The translations under genes and the position numbers were made by a program. 64,000 bases of DNA from Cristatella mucedo. Taxonomy: Eukaryota; Bryozoa; Phylactolaemata; Cristatellidae. Below the pieces are notes generated by a model. That model was not told the DNA's origin. It was given only the letters and a program-made list of their open reading frames with translations, and searched no databases. The stretch's first letter is position 1; every line of letters starts with the position of its first letter. Positions 1 to 10,879 of the stretch are shown in pieces. The DNA lies in NCBI GenBank assembly GCA_009760855.2, contig WPIO01000013.1, forward strand, positions 6,438,501 through 6,502,500, given 5' to 3'.

Positions 1-369
1 GGCATAAGGCAGTAACAGTCGGAGGGAGCCCTTTTTGTTGACGTATTCGACGTCACGGCTGCCGTAGAGTCACAGCGGAGGCGATTGAGTTGGACCTCAT
101 AGGAGACCCCTTCTTTCCAACCGAGCTGATTCGAGAGGCGTGGCCAAGCAGTAGCGCTCCTAGCGAGGCCTTCGCGAGCGGTTCTAGCACTTGCCCGCCT
201 GCTCTTCAGTCTGGCTCTGCTTCATTGCTGGCAGATTGTGGTTCACCTCTGAGCGTGCAGAATTTAATCCCCCTCTCCCCGGGCGCTTAATTGTCCGATG
301 CTCGAATTCTTTGCCAGTCGCCGAGCAGCCAGCAGCAGCAAGCCAAGCTGGGTTGACCACTGTGCAGTG

Positions 370-669
370 CTAGATACCCGAGGGGTGACCCCCATCTAAT
401 ACTAACATCGCAGCATCGGTGAACTGCTGCAGAATGTCCAGTACATGAGCCTGTGCTTGCCTCCTGCAGCCTAGGAGGCTTGCTGTCTTCTCAGCATCTA
501 GCTGAGGCGCCTGAGCGTCATTTCTCCACTCAATATCGCCATCCCTTCTCTCACTGTCCCTTTCTCTCTGTCTCGCAGACTCAGTGCCTTTAACTCGGGG
601 CTCCGGTCTCAGGGATGTTGTCGAGTTTGCGGGGGAAATTTCTCCGCCAGGAAGAAATGCCCGGAACAT
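370..669 (-). CDS. Unrecognised 99-codon ORF
   Basis: An open frame of 99 codons in DNA of ordinary composition. The C-terminal half (around LDAEKTASLLGCRRQAQAH) could form a helix. No family is recognised and no convincing splice sites or promoter are seen, so this may be chance. Confidence 0.15.
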   Translation of the reverse strand: MFRAFLPGGEISPANSTTSLRPEPRVKGTESARQRERDSERRDGDIEWRNDAQAPQLDAEKTASLLGCRRQAQAHVLDILQQFTDAAMLVLDGGHPSGI

Positions 670-1104
670 GAATCGCCTTCAGTTTTGCACTGCATAGCAG
701 CAGCGGCGGCCTCAAACAGTGTGTGGCAGAAACATACTTCAATTAGAAGCCTATCCTCGTCGTTTAGGAATCGTAGCTGCAGGTATTTTTTAGGCGAGCC
801 GGTCCGGCTTTGATCGTTCAGCCCAGGTAGAGGTTAACTGAGTAGGTAAGAAAGAAAGTAAGGATTAGCTTATGCAGAGGCACATTTATTTAGCGCCGCA
901 AGGTTCTCACCAAGCCTCCATCGGCAGGAAAAGATTTTCTGCTATAGGTCTCAAGCCCACCACATGGGTCGTAAACTGCGTACAGCTTACTATATTCTAG
1001 ATTAAATAACCAGCAGGGTGTCATAGCTTCACCTCGATGGAAAATAAACATGTGTGTGCGTGTATGTGTTTGTTTTTGTGCGTGGGGTGTGTGCATGTGT
1101 ATAT

Positions 1105-1205
1105 GTACAAACGTTCCTTTGTAGCATATCTAAAGCGCCTAGAAAAAGATTAATTTCTCTTACTGTGCTATACAAATGTGCTATAGTGCTATACAAAAAA
1201 GTATG
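1105..1205 (+). mobile_element. Solitary L2-like LINE 3' end
   Basis: Matches the LINE-A terminal segment (CTTTGTAGC...TAAAGCGCCTAGAAA...ATTAATTTCTCTT...GTGCTATACAAA). The last motif is repeated imperfectly, giving an extended tail. It lacks any coding part. Confidence 0.5.
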
Positions 1206-2331
1206 TATATGCAGATATGTATAGTACCTATGCAATACAATGTCATTTATCTCCAGCAACTCCTCAAAGCCACAAAGACTAAGTTGATGTTACGAAGGAA
1301 AGTTTTATACAGCACACTTAAAGCCTAAGCCGCCTTCGGTACGCATTCGGTAGCTAGCAGACTTCATCTCACGCAACAAAGAGAAAGTGAGAAGCCTAGC
1401 TGAGTCAGGAGGGCATTTGAGGTAGTGAGTAGCATGCAAGTAGCAGCTCAAGACGGCTGGAAAGGATGTGCCACAGTCGGCAGCGGAGAGTAGACGTTGC
1501 GTAAGAATTGTGGAAGCAAGTTCGGCAGACTAGGAACTGCACAGCAAAAGCTTCTGCTACCAACGGTCTTTAAGCGGAGGAATATAATAGCTAATGTATT
1601 GTCCACACAGGGCACGAGGAGGCTGAAAATGGTTTAGCAGTTCAGCCAGGTATGAAGAAGCCGAACCGTGGCAGGCCTTGTGGGTCAGCAAAAGGACTGT
1701 ATTCCGTGTTCGTTGGTCAACCTGTAGCCATTGAAGCACCTTAAGCAAAAGAGACCCCTAGTCAAACGTGTGGGATTTGTTAACTAGCCTTGCAGCCATA
1801 TTCATCCCCAGTTGCAGCAGCCTGATGGCTTTTTTCGGTAGCCCAGCCAAAATGGAATGGCAATAATCTAGCCGAGACCGAACCAGGGAGTTGGTAAAAT
1901 CTTTGCAAGCCACCGTGGTAGACAGTTCCTAATCTTAAAATATGGATCGGACGTGATGGCTTGCTGTGTAGGCAGTCATCCTAATGAAACTTTCAAAATG
2001 TAGGCAGTTGTCGAAGTTGACACCTACATTTGTAGCACGCGATGACGATCGTAAAACAGCACCACCTATTAGAAAACCAAAATCTTCTAGACCTGCCACA
2101 TGCTTGGGGTGTCCTATGAGTAACAGTTCCGTTTTATCGTCGTTAAGTTTAAGGAAATTTGCCGATATCCAGGATGGAATGTCTGCAAGGCAAGAATTAA
2201 GTTTATTAGCCGCTGCTGCAGGTTACCGAAGTTTAAACGACAAACACAGCTGAGTATCGTCAGCATACAAGTAATAGTTAGTTTCATGGGCCCGAATCAC
2301 TTTAAATATAAATATATATATATATAATTAA

Positions 2332-2655
2332 TTTGTATAGCGCCCCAAGAGAACTTAATCTCTATTCAATCGCTTCACATATGCCTCAGGGCTCGAACCC
2401 AAGACTACCTCAACTGCTCTCCTGACTCTGCTATGCTTCCACTTTCTCTTTGTTGCGTGAGACGAAGTCTGTTGGCTACCGAATGCGTACCGAAAGCCGC
2501 TTAGGCTGTTAGTGCACCATAAAAAACTCTCCTGCGTAACACCCACACAGTCTTTATGACTTTGCGGAGTTACAGAAGGAGATACTTTACATTACAAGAC
2601 CTCAACCAGATCTTGGTCGGGGCGAACACCTTAACCACTGGACCAATCCAGCTCG
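2332..2655 (-). mobile_element. Type II SINE split by a LINE-B insertion
   Basis: The outer parts are a minus-strand type II SINE: LINE-like tail and B box at 2332-2405, and the tRNA-type head at 2595-2655 (CACCTTAACCACTGG). The SINE sits inside LINE-B and was later split by the 3' end of another LINE-B. Confidence 0.7.
2406..2594 (+). mobile_element. 5'-truncated LINE-B 3' end inside the SINE
   Basis: Nearly identical to the terminal ~190 bp of the LINE-B copy ending near 21130 (TACCTCAACTGC... to ...GGAGATACTTTACATTA). It is flanked by the direct repeat CAAGAC at 2400-2405 and 2595-2600, a plausible target-site duplication. The close match to other copies suggests a recent insertion. Confidence 0.7.
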
Positions 2656-4180
2656 GCGCTTTCCCCAGATGTTCATTGTAAATGGAAAACAGCAAAGGAC
2701 CGAGGACAAACCCTTGTGGGATTAGACCGGTGACGGTCTGGCGGATGAGACCTGACACGACACGGATTGAACACGATCGGACAAGAACGATTAGAACCAC
2801 GTCAGTGCTTTGTCTGCCAGACCAATCGTTATTCTCAATTGTTCAAGTAGGATATCGTGATCAATAGTGTCAAAAGCAGTTGATAAATCACGTAGGGTCA
2901 CGGCAGTGACATTCCCTTCGTCGTCGCTGCAAAGCATCTTATTGGTTACCTGGAGATCAGTTTCTGTGGAGTGGTGTCGCTTGAATTCCGACTGAAATTT
3001 GTGAAAATTCTTCAAATGTGCTACAAGCTGCTTACCGACAATCATTTCAAGAATTTTTGATAAAACAGGAAGAAAAGAAACTGGGCGATATTTTGCTAAG
3101 GGCATCTGAATGCAATCCAATTTTTTAAGTATCGGTCTAAAGACGGCCGATTCGAAAGACTTGGTTGCAACCCCGCTATCCAGTGAATCATTAACAAATC
3201 TCAATTTTGGCTTGGCTAAGCTCGGATGCCAATAAAGACCTCAGAGGGGATGGCGTAGGGTCTCCAAGAGACGAGCTCTTTTTACTTGATTAAGGTAGCC
3301 ACATCGCAAGCAGAAATCTCGGAAAATCTCTCGAGGAAGGTCATGGGTTTGCGACTTAATAATTGCTTTAGTCAGACGGGGCTTGATGGAGGCATGCTTA
3401 TGGTGATAGTTTCAATGAAGAAGGCTGAAAACGTGTCGATCGAGCCGTTAATACCTGAAAGTGAGATCCCTCCGAGTTGGCAATCAAATTGTTGACCGTC
3501 ATATAAATCTGTTTTGAGCCCGGCAGGCAGGAGTCAGTTTTCTAGTGAAAAAGAAGCCGTGGCTTTTCTGAGCTTCCTGGTGTAGACTCGGAGGAGGAAG
3601 TCTTTTAAATTGGCTACATCATCGCCAGACCCTGACATCTGAAAGCCGCGTTCAAGCCTTTGCGCAACGTGGTGCATCTTATGTTTTTGATAAATTGCAA
3701 GGAATCTCCCCGACTATGTATACGGACAGAATGTACAGAGCATGTTCGTTAAGGGCACACCTTAGGTTGACGTTCGCTGCATCAGCGAAGGTATCAAGAC
3801 TGTCGGCCGAGTCTGGATGCAAATCAAGAAGACCTGCTCGCACACCGATTTCAAAAATTTAACCAGCACAATGATTGTCAAGTGTCATCGCTGGACAAAC
3901 TCGACATACAACGGAACAGGAACAGTGAACGAGACTGAGCAATGGTCCGAGGTTGTCAGCGGGCAAACAACAAGGTCATTGGGGCAGACATCCTTAGTGA
4001 CAACGAGTTCTAAGATATGGCCACCGATATGATTGGTATTATCAATGTGTTGGACCAAACCGGTTCTCTAGACAGCCAAAAAATGAGATCCTGGCTGTTG
4101 CTACAGTTTTCAACGTAAATGCCGAAGTCTCCTGCGACCAATAGCGGCCTGTCACATATGTTTGCGTAAGCGTTATACTT

Positions 4181-4330
4181 TAATAATAATACATTTGTCT
4201 AGCACCCTCGGAGAGCTTAGTCTTTTTCTAGGCACTTAACATATACTGTAAAGGAAGCGTGATCGAATTGTTAATGACAGCATGCATATTGCTCGCCATT
4301 GACTCTTGGTCATCGCTTCTCGTACTGTGA
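4181..4330 (-). mobile_element. Solitary L2-like 3' end within LINE-B
   Basis: Begins with an AATAATAAT run then ACATTTGTCTAGCACC and AGTCTTTTTCTAGGCAC, the reverse complement of the LINE-A type 3' terminus. It interrupts the endonuclease part of the LINE-B copy. Confidence 0.55.
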
Positions 4331-4544
4331 AATATAAAGCGCCTGCATTAAGATTTGGTTCTATTAGGTCGCCATGAAAACTCATACTTCACATTTTCAT
4401 TTAAGGCAATAGGTATTTACCCACCCAAGGGTAGGTCAAATCCCACGCTGTTTAGGTCAAAGCACTTCAGTAGTGACAGTTCTTAGCAACGAAATTGACG
4501 GGCACAGCCTGCAGCAACACATGGGCATGATTACGATGAGGTAG

Positions 4545-4660
4545 ATAATAATAATAATAACACACTTGCTAAAGCGCCCTTAGAGAACGCAATCTCTTTC
4601 TAGGGGCTTTACATTTGCTACAAAGGAAGCGTGACTGAATAGTTGTACAGAATAATAAAA
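4545..4660 (-). mobile_element. Solitary L2-like 3' end
   Basis: An ATA/ATT run followed by AAAGCGCCCTTAGAGAA and ATCTCTTTCTAGGGGC, the LINE-A 3' terminus in minus orientation with no coding part. Confidence 0.6.
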
Positions 4661-5026
4661 TCGACACATTCAGAGTATGCAACTGCAATTTTTAAAAAAC
4701 GCCAGTGACTCCTCAGCCTTAAAAAAGATAAGCATGCAACCCTTCTTCAGCGAGTGAGAATGTACGAGATGCCGATGGTTTTTCGACCTGTTTTCATTAC
4801 GCTTTCTGGTCAATCGCTCGCAACCGCAGCATGCAAAGTAGCTGAGTAACTTCGCTGAAGAGGAGCAACTTCTCAACTGCTATCCCATAAATAAAAGGGC
4901 TATAATAACAAGATCTCCCGAATACTTGGAAATAGTCAGTGAGCTGTGTCAGTACGATCTGATTTAGACGTTCGTAAGGATTCCACAGCTAATAGCCGCC
5001 GCCTAGCCTGCAAGAATAAGTTGTGA

Positions 5027-5205
5027 GCCGTGATGGCACACTAGATAAGGCGGTTGCTTTTCACGACCTCAGTCCCGATGTCGTGGGTTCGAATCTTGTG
5101 GTGGCTATCCTTTATCGCCACTGCAAGCGGTGGTGATAGCCGTAAAGGCCCTTCTGTCGCTATACACAAGAGGCTTTTAAATCAGCTAGTATTTATTTTT
5201 TATTT
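5027..5205 (+). mobile_element. Type I tRNA-derived SINE
   Basis: A degenerate A box (GATGGCACACTAGATAAGG) and a B box (GGGTTCGAATC at 5085-5095) are followed by the type I body (CACTGCAAGCGGTGGTGATAG, AAGGCCCTTCTGTCGCTATAC) and a T/A-rich end. It is closely related to the copies at 59915, 14816 and 21367. Confidence 0.75.
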
Positions 5206-5490
5206 AACGAGCCGTGAGTAACATAAATGAAGCTGCTTCAAAGTCACAAGTATGTACTTCAACGAGCTCTAGAGATGTAACTATATGTATATGTAACCGA
5301 GGTGCAACAAGTTGTGACACAATTTATATGTGGTGCAAAGGCCGGCAAATGAACAAGATGGCAACCGTGACAGGCCTGCCGGTCGTGCTGTCTCGGTGGA
5401 AGGTTCAACTACTTGCTCGTCCGACGATTTGCCAACGGACATCGCCGTAGTTTAAAAGCGAGTAGAAGCATATAGCATCGTGACTTATTC

Positions 5491-5599
5491 ATGGGCGAGG
5501 ACATACAGCATCCAGCTTGCGGCCTGGTGACTACACCTCTGAAGGGTACTTTTCGGGGGCGCCAACTGCCTCGCGGCTACTACTTGCCGTCCGGCTATG
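5491..5599 (+). CDS. Candidate exon resembling RNase H2 subunit C
   Basis: An open frame runs to a strong donor, TATG followed by GTAAGTGT (intron from 5600). It ends GTFRGRQLPRGYYLPSGYG. The spacing FRGR-x-L...LP-x-GY-G resembles the signature of the non-catalytic RNase H2 subunit C (RNASEH2C/AYL1 family: FRGR, L, then P and GY-G), part of the enzyme that removes ribonucleotides from DNA. The acceptor is unclear: AG dinucleotides near 5508 and 5515 lack good pyrimidine tracts. I did not find the next exon, so this could be a pseudogene piece or a chance match. The start given is the in-frame ATG and is not a supported exon boundary. Confidence 0.3.
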
Positions 5600-5699
5600 G
5601 TAAGTGTCGAGTGACCTGCGAAATATGTTGTAATGCACACGTGTCTAATCGAATCTTGCGGCTAATTGGCACTGATCTTCCACAAGGAAAGTCCTGAGA

Positions 5700-7340
5700 G
5701 CTAGTGCTCTACGTGGGCAGTATCGACTCGAATGGCAGGCGCTCTGGTTTTCGCCGTGCTATACACTATTTCCAGCCTTGGGTAAGTGCAATCGCATGAT
5801 GGCATTGAGAAGTGAGGAGTTTTCTTTCTAATAGCTGTTTCGTGTGCAAACTCAAAAGAATCGGTCACTTATCGCCATCCAACAGCTACGTCACCTCTTA
5901 AAAAATTAATACGAATCGAGTAGCAAACACAGGAAAGAGGCCACCTATGATATTCGGATTAATGTTAGCTCGAAACGGTCAGTTCAACATCTTCTGCCCT
6001 ATCGAAAAGGAATTTGTATGCCACCGCTTTTTATTCTGCCTTGCAGCAACGCAGTTCTTTTAAAATGTACGGGCCTGTAATGCAGGCAAGCCCAAGTCCT
6101 CTTTAGCTAGACTAGCTCTCGACACGACATTCAGCGCATCCTGCTGGGCACTTGACCGACGATTCTGCTCACGTGTAATTAGAATCGCGAACACAGCCAA
6201 CTCCCACATTTTCTGGTGCACTTTTTGGTCCCGTCAGGCGCAGATTTGCTACCGTTGGTATGAAGTGCTTCGTTGTACAACCGGTGTGACCTCAAGTCAA
6301 AAGCCGCAGGTATTCGATCGCCCTCGAAGCAACGGGACAGCTGTTTTGCAACGCCTCGTTGCCCAGCTCACGAGTCCGAGAGCGGGCTCGTTTGAAGCGC
6401 AGATGCGAGCGTATTCGACCTCTGCTAGTTAGCCTACGTTGTCTCGATGACATTTAAAAGAGCCCTGCCCCGTAGCCAAGACTAGATAGCAGCTGGAACT
6501 AAATAGCTTAGCCAATGCCTCCCTCACAGTGCTATATTATTAGATTCTCAGATTTTCCCTGACAGTTATTGGATTCTCGGCGCAGGTGCAGTTAACTCGC
6601 TTGTTCATCATTCGGATTGCCATCTAGCTGCCTATCCCACCAAGTTCCATAATGACAAGCGCAGCTGCAGATCTGACTGATGAACGGCCTTAACAGTACT
6701 GCGACCGTGACCTATCGTGACCGCCCTTCCCTAAAGGATGAGACGGCGGGCTGTCGAGCTGCTGAGCCAGCGGCCGCAATTTCAGGAAAAAGGAGAGCGC
6801 ACAGTATTTCATCCGGCTAATTGTTATCGTTGCCAACCCGCCACCTCTGGACGCGAACGTGACGTCGCGCACCGGCGACATTCGGCATTAGTCTCCAGCG
6901 TTCGTCAGCAATACAGCAGTCAGCAATACAACAGGAAGCTGCAGCGAATTTAGTCAGAGAAGGCAAGCCGGTCCGAATGCAGGGAGATGCGAGATTTATT
7001 GAGCATGCCGGTAGAGGCGAGATTTATTGAGCATGCCGGGAGACGCTGGATGTGATTGACTGTCCCGGCAGAGTGAGCCAGACACCGATTCAGACGGGCA
7101 TTAAGATTCCAGCACGAGCTGGTGGCTTCAGTGAACTGCTTGAGCAGCTGTATAAGCGAAACTCGCTCTTCTAGGACCTCCCACGTAAGGCGTGAGAGTG
7201 TGCTGTAGCTGTATTTTCCCTAGGCCTGGAATCCGTCAGGCATTAAGGTGGCATTCTCCCCTGCCTGCCATATTGGGCAGTTGTAAGCTTCTCCTGCCGT
7301 ACCAATCGCAGGACAAGGGTCGTGAGCTTGAATTATAGCA
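5700..7340. other. No recognised feature
   Basis: Mixed-composition DNA without a convincing ORF. It holds a 30-bp tandem duplication near 6987-7045 and short direct repeats near 6900-6935. A possible tiny exon between a TTTCCAG acceptor and a GTAAGTGC donor near 5775-5785 cannot be supported. Confidence 0.4.
6987..7045. repeat. Tandem duplication, unit about 30 bp
   Basis: The unit GCGAGATTTATTGAGCATGC followed by CGG occurs twice in a row, separated by a few bases. Confidence 0.7.
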
Positions 7341-7646
7341 GAACGACCCGGTGTCTTATAATAAGAGTAACACGTTTATGTAATGCTTTTACGGAGCTAA
7401 GTCTCTTAAGGCACCTTATGTTACAGGTAAGGATAAGATTGGGTACGTTTGGAGACGCCCTCGAAGCAGTCCTTTGAATCTTATGTGCTGAGTAACTTCA
7501 ACCCTAAGCTGCTAATATGGAAAGTAACACATCACCGCAACCAAGCAACATGATTTATTTAATTTAAGATTTTCCGACCTGGCTTCGATCCTGTGTTCCA
7601 GATTTCGCCGCTATCTCGGACTAGGTGGTTTGACCCAGTGAGCGGT

Positions 7647-8749
7647 TAATAATAATAATAATAATATTGCACTTGATAAAGCGCCCTCAGAGAACTTAAT
7701 CTCTTTCTAGGCGCTTTACATTTGCTGCAAAGTGATACGCAATAGAATAGTAAGTAAAATCATGCTTGAAAAACAAACAAAATGAATAACATGGTTAGGG
7801 GTTACATGCACTGGGTCAGCATGCAAATGTGGTTAGTGGCAGCATGAACAGTGTCAGCACGCATAAGCACATCGAGGACGAATCACAAGGACCCACTAAA
7901 TGCTGTCCTAAATAGGTATGTTTTTAAGTTTCTTTTAAATGTGGTCAAGTCAGGGGATGTTCTGATGCAGGTCGGGAGGGAGTTCCAGGCTGTGGGAGCA
8001 TGCGAGCTAAATGCACGGTCTCCAAAGGATTTAAGGTTTGTACGAGGTATTTCTAGACTGTTGGATTCCGAAAAGCGAGTGGTACGATGCTTTGCCTGAT
8101 GGGGTAGTATATCTGAAAGATAGGCTGGAGCCATAGAATGAAGAGACCTAAAAGTGAGCGACAAAACCTTGAAGTCAATCCGTTGCTTGACTGGTAACCA
8201 GTGCAGGTCGGCGAGAAGTGGAGTAATGTGGCAACTGCGACGCTCACGACAGACAAGCCTAGCTGCAAAGTTTTGCACCAGCTGCAATCGCCTGATCGCA
8301 CATGCTGGTAGGCCAGTAAGCAGTGAGTTGCAGAAGTCGAGACGAGATGTCACGAATGCATGGACCAACTTGGACGTGGTATCCTTATCTAAACAAGCCC
8401 GAATTTTAGCAATGTTATGAAGCTGAAAATAGGCTGATTTGACTGTGGAGCTGATGTGGTCGTCTAACGAGAGGTCGCTTTGGAATATGACACCTAGATT
8501 TCGAGCTGATGCAACTGGAGAAATGCTGGCAGAGCCAATTTTGAAAGTCAGCCTTTCCAATTTCTGAATAACACTAGGTTTGCCCATAACTAGTAAGTTA
8601 GTTTTATCATCGTTTAGTTTTAGAAAATTTGCTGCCATCCATGATCGGATGTCATCAATGCATGCAGCAAGTGAGTTGAGAGAATTTGAGGTGCTCGAAG
8701 GCTGGGAGGGATCAAAGCAAAGGTACAACTGAGTGTCATCCGCATAGAA
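7647..8749 (-). mobile_element. LINE-A copy, 5'-truncated (L2/CR1 group)
   Basis: The 3' end is an ATT repeat followed, on the plus strand, by AAAGCGCCCTCAGAGAA and ATCTCTTTCTAGGCGC. The open frame (see 7883) covers the C-terminal part of reverse transcriptase and the region after it. The copy starts abruptly near 8749, where a plus-strand SINE begins. It is among the best-preserved LINE copies in the window. Confidence 0.8.
7883..8749 (-). pseudogene. LINE-A reverse transcriptase fragment
   Basis: The uninterrupted frame is about 290 codons long. It encodes the catalytic YADD motif ([11 protein letters not shown]), [38 protein letters not shown], the thumb-like HAFVTSRLDFCNSLL, and a conserved C-terminal tail (LHWLPVKQRIDFKVLSLTF, AWNSLP, FKRNLKTYLF). 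These are the standard motifs of L2/CR1-group LINEs, which copy RNA into DNA at a nicked target. The endonuclease and N-terminal RT are missing. The apparent ATG and first 20 or so residues come from the adjoining SINE read backwards, not from the LINE. No stop interrupts the RT part, which suggests a young insertion. Confidence 0.85.
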
Positions 8750-8880
8750 GCGGTTAAGGTGCTCGGCCAGATCAAGGTCTGGTCGAGGTCGTGGACTCGA
8801 GTCCCGTGGCACATGTGAAGCGCCTGTGTAGAGATTCAGTCCTCTTTGAGCGCTGTGTAGAGTTAGATATTTTGTAGGTG
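8750..8880 (+). mobile_element. Type II SINE
   Basis: The head has CGGTTAAGGTGCTCGGCCAG and a B box (GGACTCGAGTCC). The LINE-like tail follows (GAAGCGCCTGTGTAGAGATT, CTTTGAGCGCTGTGTAG). It abuts the truncated LINE-A copy directly. Confidence 0.7.
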
Positions 8881-8959
8881 ATTATAAAATTTCTACCGCA
8901 CAGAACTAATGGCGACTTAGCAGTGTTTCGCAAAATTCACGTAAGTTAAAAATACTGGA

Positions 8960-9530
8960 TTAGGGACTAAATCCCCTCACTGTAGGCCCTGCCGGACTGC
9001 AACCGATCGTCCTGCTCCTCTTGTCTTCCCTCCGTCATCGCTTTCATTTGAACTCGTCACTAAATTTGTCTCCCAGGCTACGAAGGCCGACAAACTTCTT
9101 GACCCTTACACGACAGTTCTCCTTCTGAGGTGCACAGGCTTGGCGCTCCCACTATAACAAACATTTTAAATATGACCCTCCTTACCGATGAAGTCTCCAC
9201 CCTTCTGAAAGCAGCTGTAGTCAGACCACTCATTAAGGAGCCAGCTCTAGATTATTGGAACCTACGCAATTTTTTCCATTCTTATCCGAAACATTTAAGC
9301 AATTGTTCACCCAGCATCATACAACTTCATCAGCTCATCAGATTGTGCCGCCAAGTCGTAATCGGGATTTAAAGCTTACAATTCCCTAAACACTGCTCTG
9401 CTGTGCGTTCAATTTGACTAGAACAATGTCGGCCGCGATGGAGCCTTTTTGGTAGTTCTACTCGAGCTCTCACTAGTATTTAGCGAAATAAACCCCCAGA
9501 ATTCCGCATCACCTTTTGACGAACCGCTGC
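8960..9530 (+). mobile_element. Decayed LINE-A relic
   Basis: A damaged plus-strand RT beginning. VVRPLIKEPALDYWNLRNF at 9200-9270 corresponds to RPILKKPGLDTEVLANY of the better copy, and a degraded counterpart of the ALLxLLELS segment follows. Many stops and indels. Confidence 0.55.
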
Positions 9531-9639
9531 TATCGCTGGCTCAATGCTAAGCAGGGTAAGGTCCTACCTCAGTGTGAGACATGTCAGAATGTAGCTGCAA
9601 AACGCCAGTCGGTCATCTTGACCTGACTAACGCCTCCTT

Positions 9640-9770
9640 ATCGTATGGGGAAAATTTCTTGGTTATTGCTTCTCTTGCAGCGAGCTGTAAATGGCCTGGA
9701 TGGAGATTTGTCTCTCTTAGGGCGCTGCACAAAGAACTTACTTGTATTGTCATCCTTTTGATAACTAAAC
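9640..9770 (+). mobile_element. L2-like 3' end, third family
   Basis: TCTCTTGCAGCGAGCTGTAA then TCTCTCTTAGGGCGCTGCAC resembles the 3' ends at 12590-12740, 23040-23300 and 62040-62310. It differs from the LINE-A terminus. Confidence 0.45.
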
Positions 9771-10112
9771 TGAGCGCTCAGGTGCTGCCAACTGTTCACA
9801 TATGATTGGCTGATTTACTTTCTCTCGCTGCCCATGCGCCCATGGTCCTACTCACAATGAACTCAACTCGAGCGATCAATCCCATGCTCTCTTGAGACCG
9901 TTTGAGCTGCCAACTCCTACTATTGAAAAATTCTGCATATCTGATTACACGTCCCCCTTCGGCATCAGCAATCATTCGCCTGCTAATCGAGAAACCTTGT
10001 ACGAGAAAATGTCTTCCAAGCTCCCTTCTGCTAAACTCGCTCTCTGTCCGACCTGCCCTGGCTCTTGTGGAATGCTACAATGCGACGTTCGTGGATGTTC
10101 CGTAAAAGTATA

Positions 10113-10262
10113 CATACTTATATTTGCTTCATTTCTATAGTGCCTTAAGAGAATTTAACCTCGACCCCGGCGCTGTGCACATGCCGAAGGACTGGAGCCC
10201 GCGACCTCGGTCGTTAAAGGCGAGCACCTTTACCTCTGGGCCAAACCAGAGCGCCGAGTTTG
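10113..10262 (-). mobile_element. Type II SINE, short-head variant
   Basis: Reverse complement: GGTTTGGCCCAGAGGTAAAG, CCTTTAACGACCGAGGTCGC (degenerate B box GGGCTCCAGTCC), then a LINE-like tail ending CTTAAGGCACTATAGAAATG. It lacks the roughly 30-bp insertion between the boxes seen in the copies at 26513 and 48668. Confidence 0.65.
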
Positions 10263-10479
10263 CTCCTCTGACTTGGCGCAATATAAGCACTCGCCCAGAT
10301 GGCCTCTAGTTTACCATAGATGTTGAACCAGCTAGGAATAGCAGGCACAGGGTTGAAAAAGCGCTCAAAATAGCAGGAGTTGTCCATCGACTGGTATACG
10401 TGGACTATAATAGGTAGCACCCGTCCATATCAGCTAAGGCCAAGTCTAGCTTTTGTAAGAGCGTAGTGGTCTAGGAGGT

Positions 10480-10860
10480 CGTTTAAATCTAGATTTATTA
10501 TCAACAAGATCGACTGGAGCTCATTCCCGAGGTAGCATCCCATCAAACTTCATTCCTTGCTCTAACTCAATATCCACTTTCAAACCTGCCCTCATTGACC
10601 TCAGCTAAAAGTTCATGTCCTAGTCTGAAAGACTTATAGCCCTCTAAATCATGTAAGTAATTTTCTTCTTGGATGTCTATATTTACTTTTGCCATGCATT
10701 ACTAACATAATACAGTTGTCCTTAACTTATGGTCAACTTAATATCAACAGTTTCCGAAAGACTCATATCAGGCCACTCATTAAAAAGTTGACACTAATTG
10801 ATAAAAATTTAAACAGTTTCCACACATTCTCCCTATAGCTGTTTCCATAAAAACACAACA
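10480..10860 (+). mobile_element. Decayed LINE relic
   Basis: Aligns by eye with 21530-21640 plus 22257-22450 (shared CATTACTAACATAATA and TTGTCCTTAACTTATGG-like blocks, then TATCAGGCCACTC). It is the uninterrupted counterpart of the sequence split there by the hAT element. Confidence 0.5.
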
Positions 10861-10879
10861 ATAATTATGATAATTAAAA

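Larger units (their letters stand above)
1265..4540 (-). mobile_element. LINE-B copy (L2/CR1 group), interrupted
   Basis: This is the longest LINE copy in the window. Reading from high to low coordinates on the minus strand, an endonuclease part comes first: LLVAGDFGIYVEN near 4140-4100, and GLVQHIDNTNHIGGH leading to a TSDHC motif near 4060-3930. These match the APE-type endonuclease of L2/CR1 elements. Reverse transcriptase follows at 3204-2791 (RPILKK, YRPVSFLPVLSK, HSTETD, LSTAFDTIDHDILL) and 2800-2570, and a C-terminal part (LTHKACHG, SSYLAELLNHFQP) lies at 1748-1557. The 3' end near 1265 matches the 3' end of the copy at 19.2-21.1 kb. Frameshifts and stops make it inactive. It is interrupted by a SINE (2332-2655) and by a LINE tail (4181-4330). 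The 5' limit is approximate. Confidence 0.75.
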
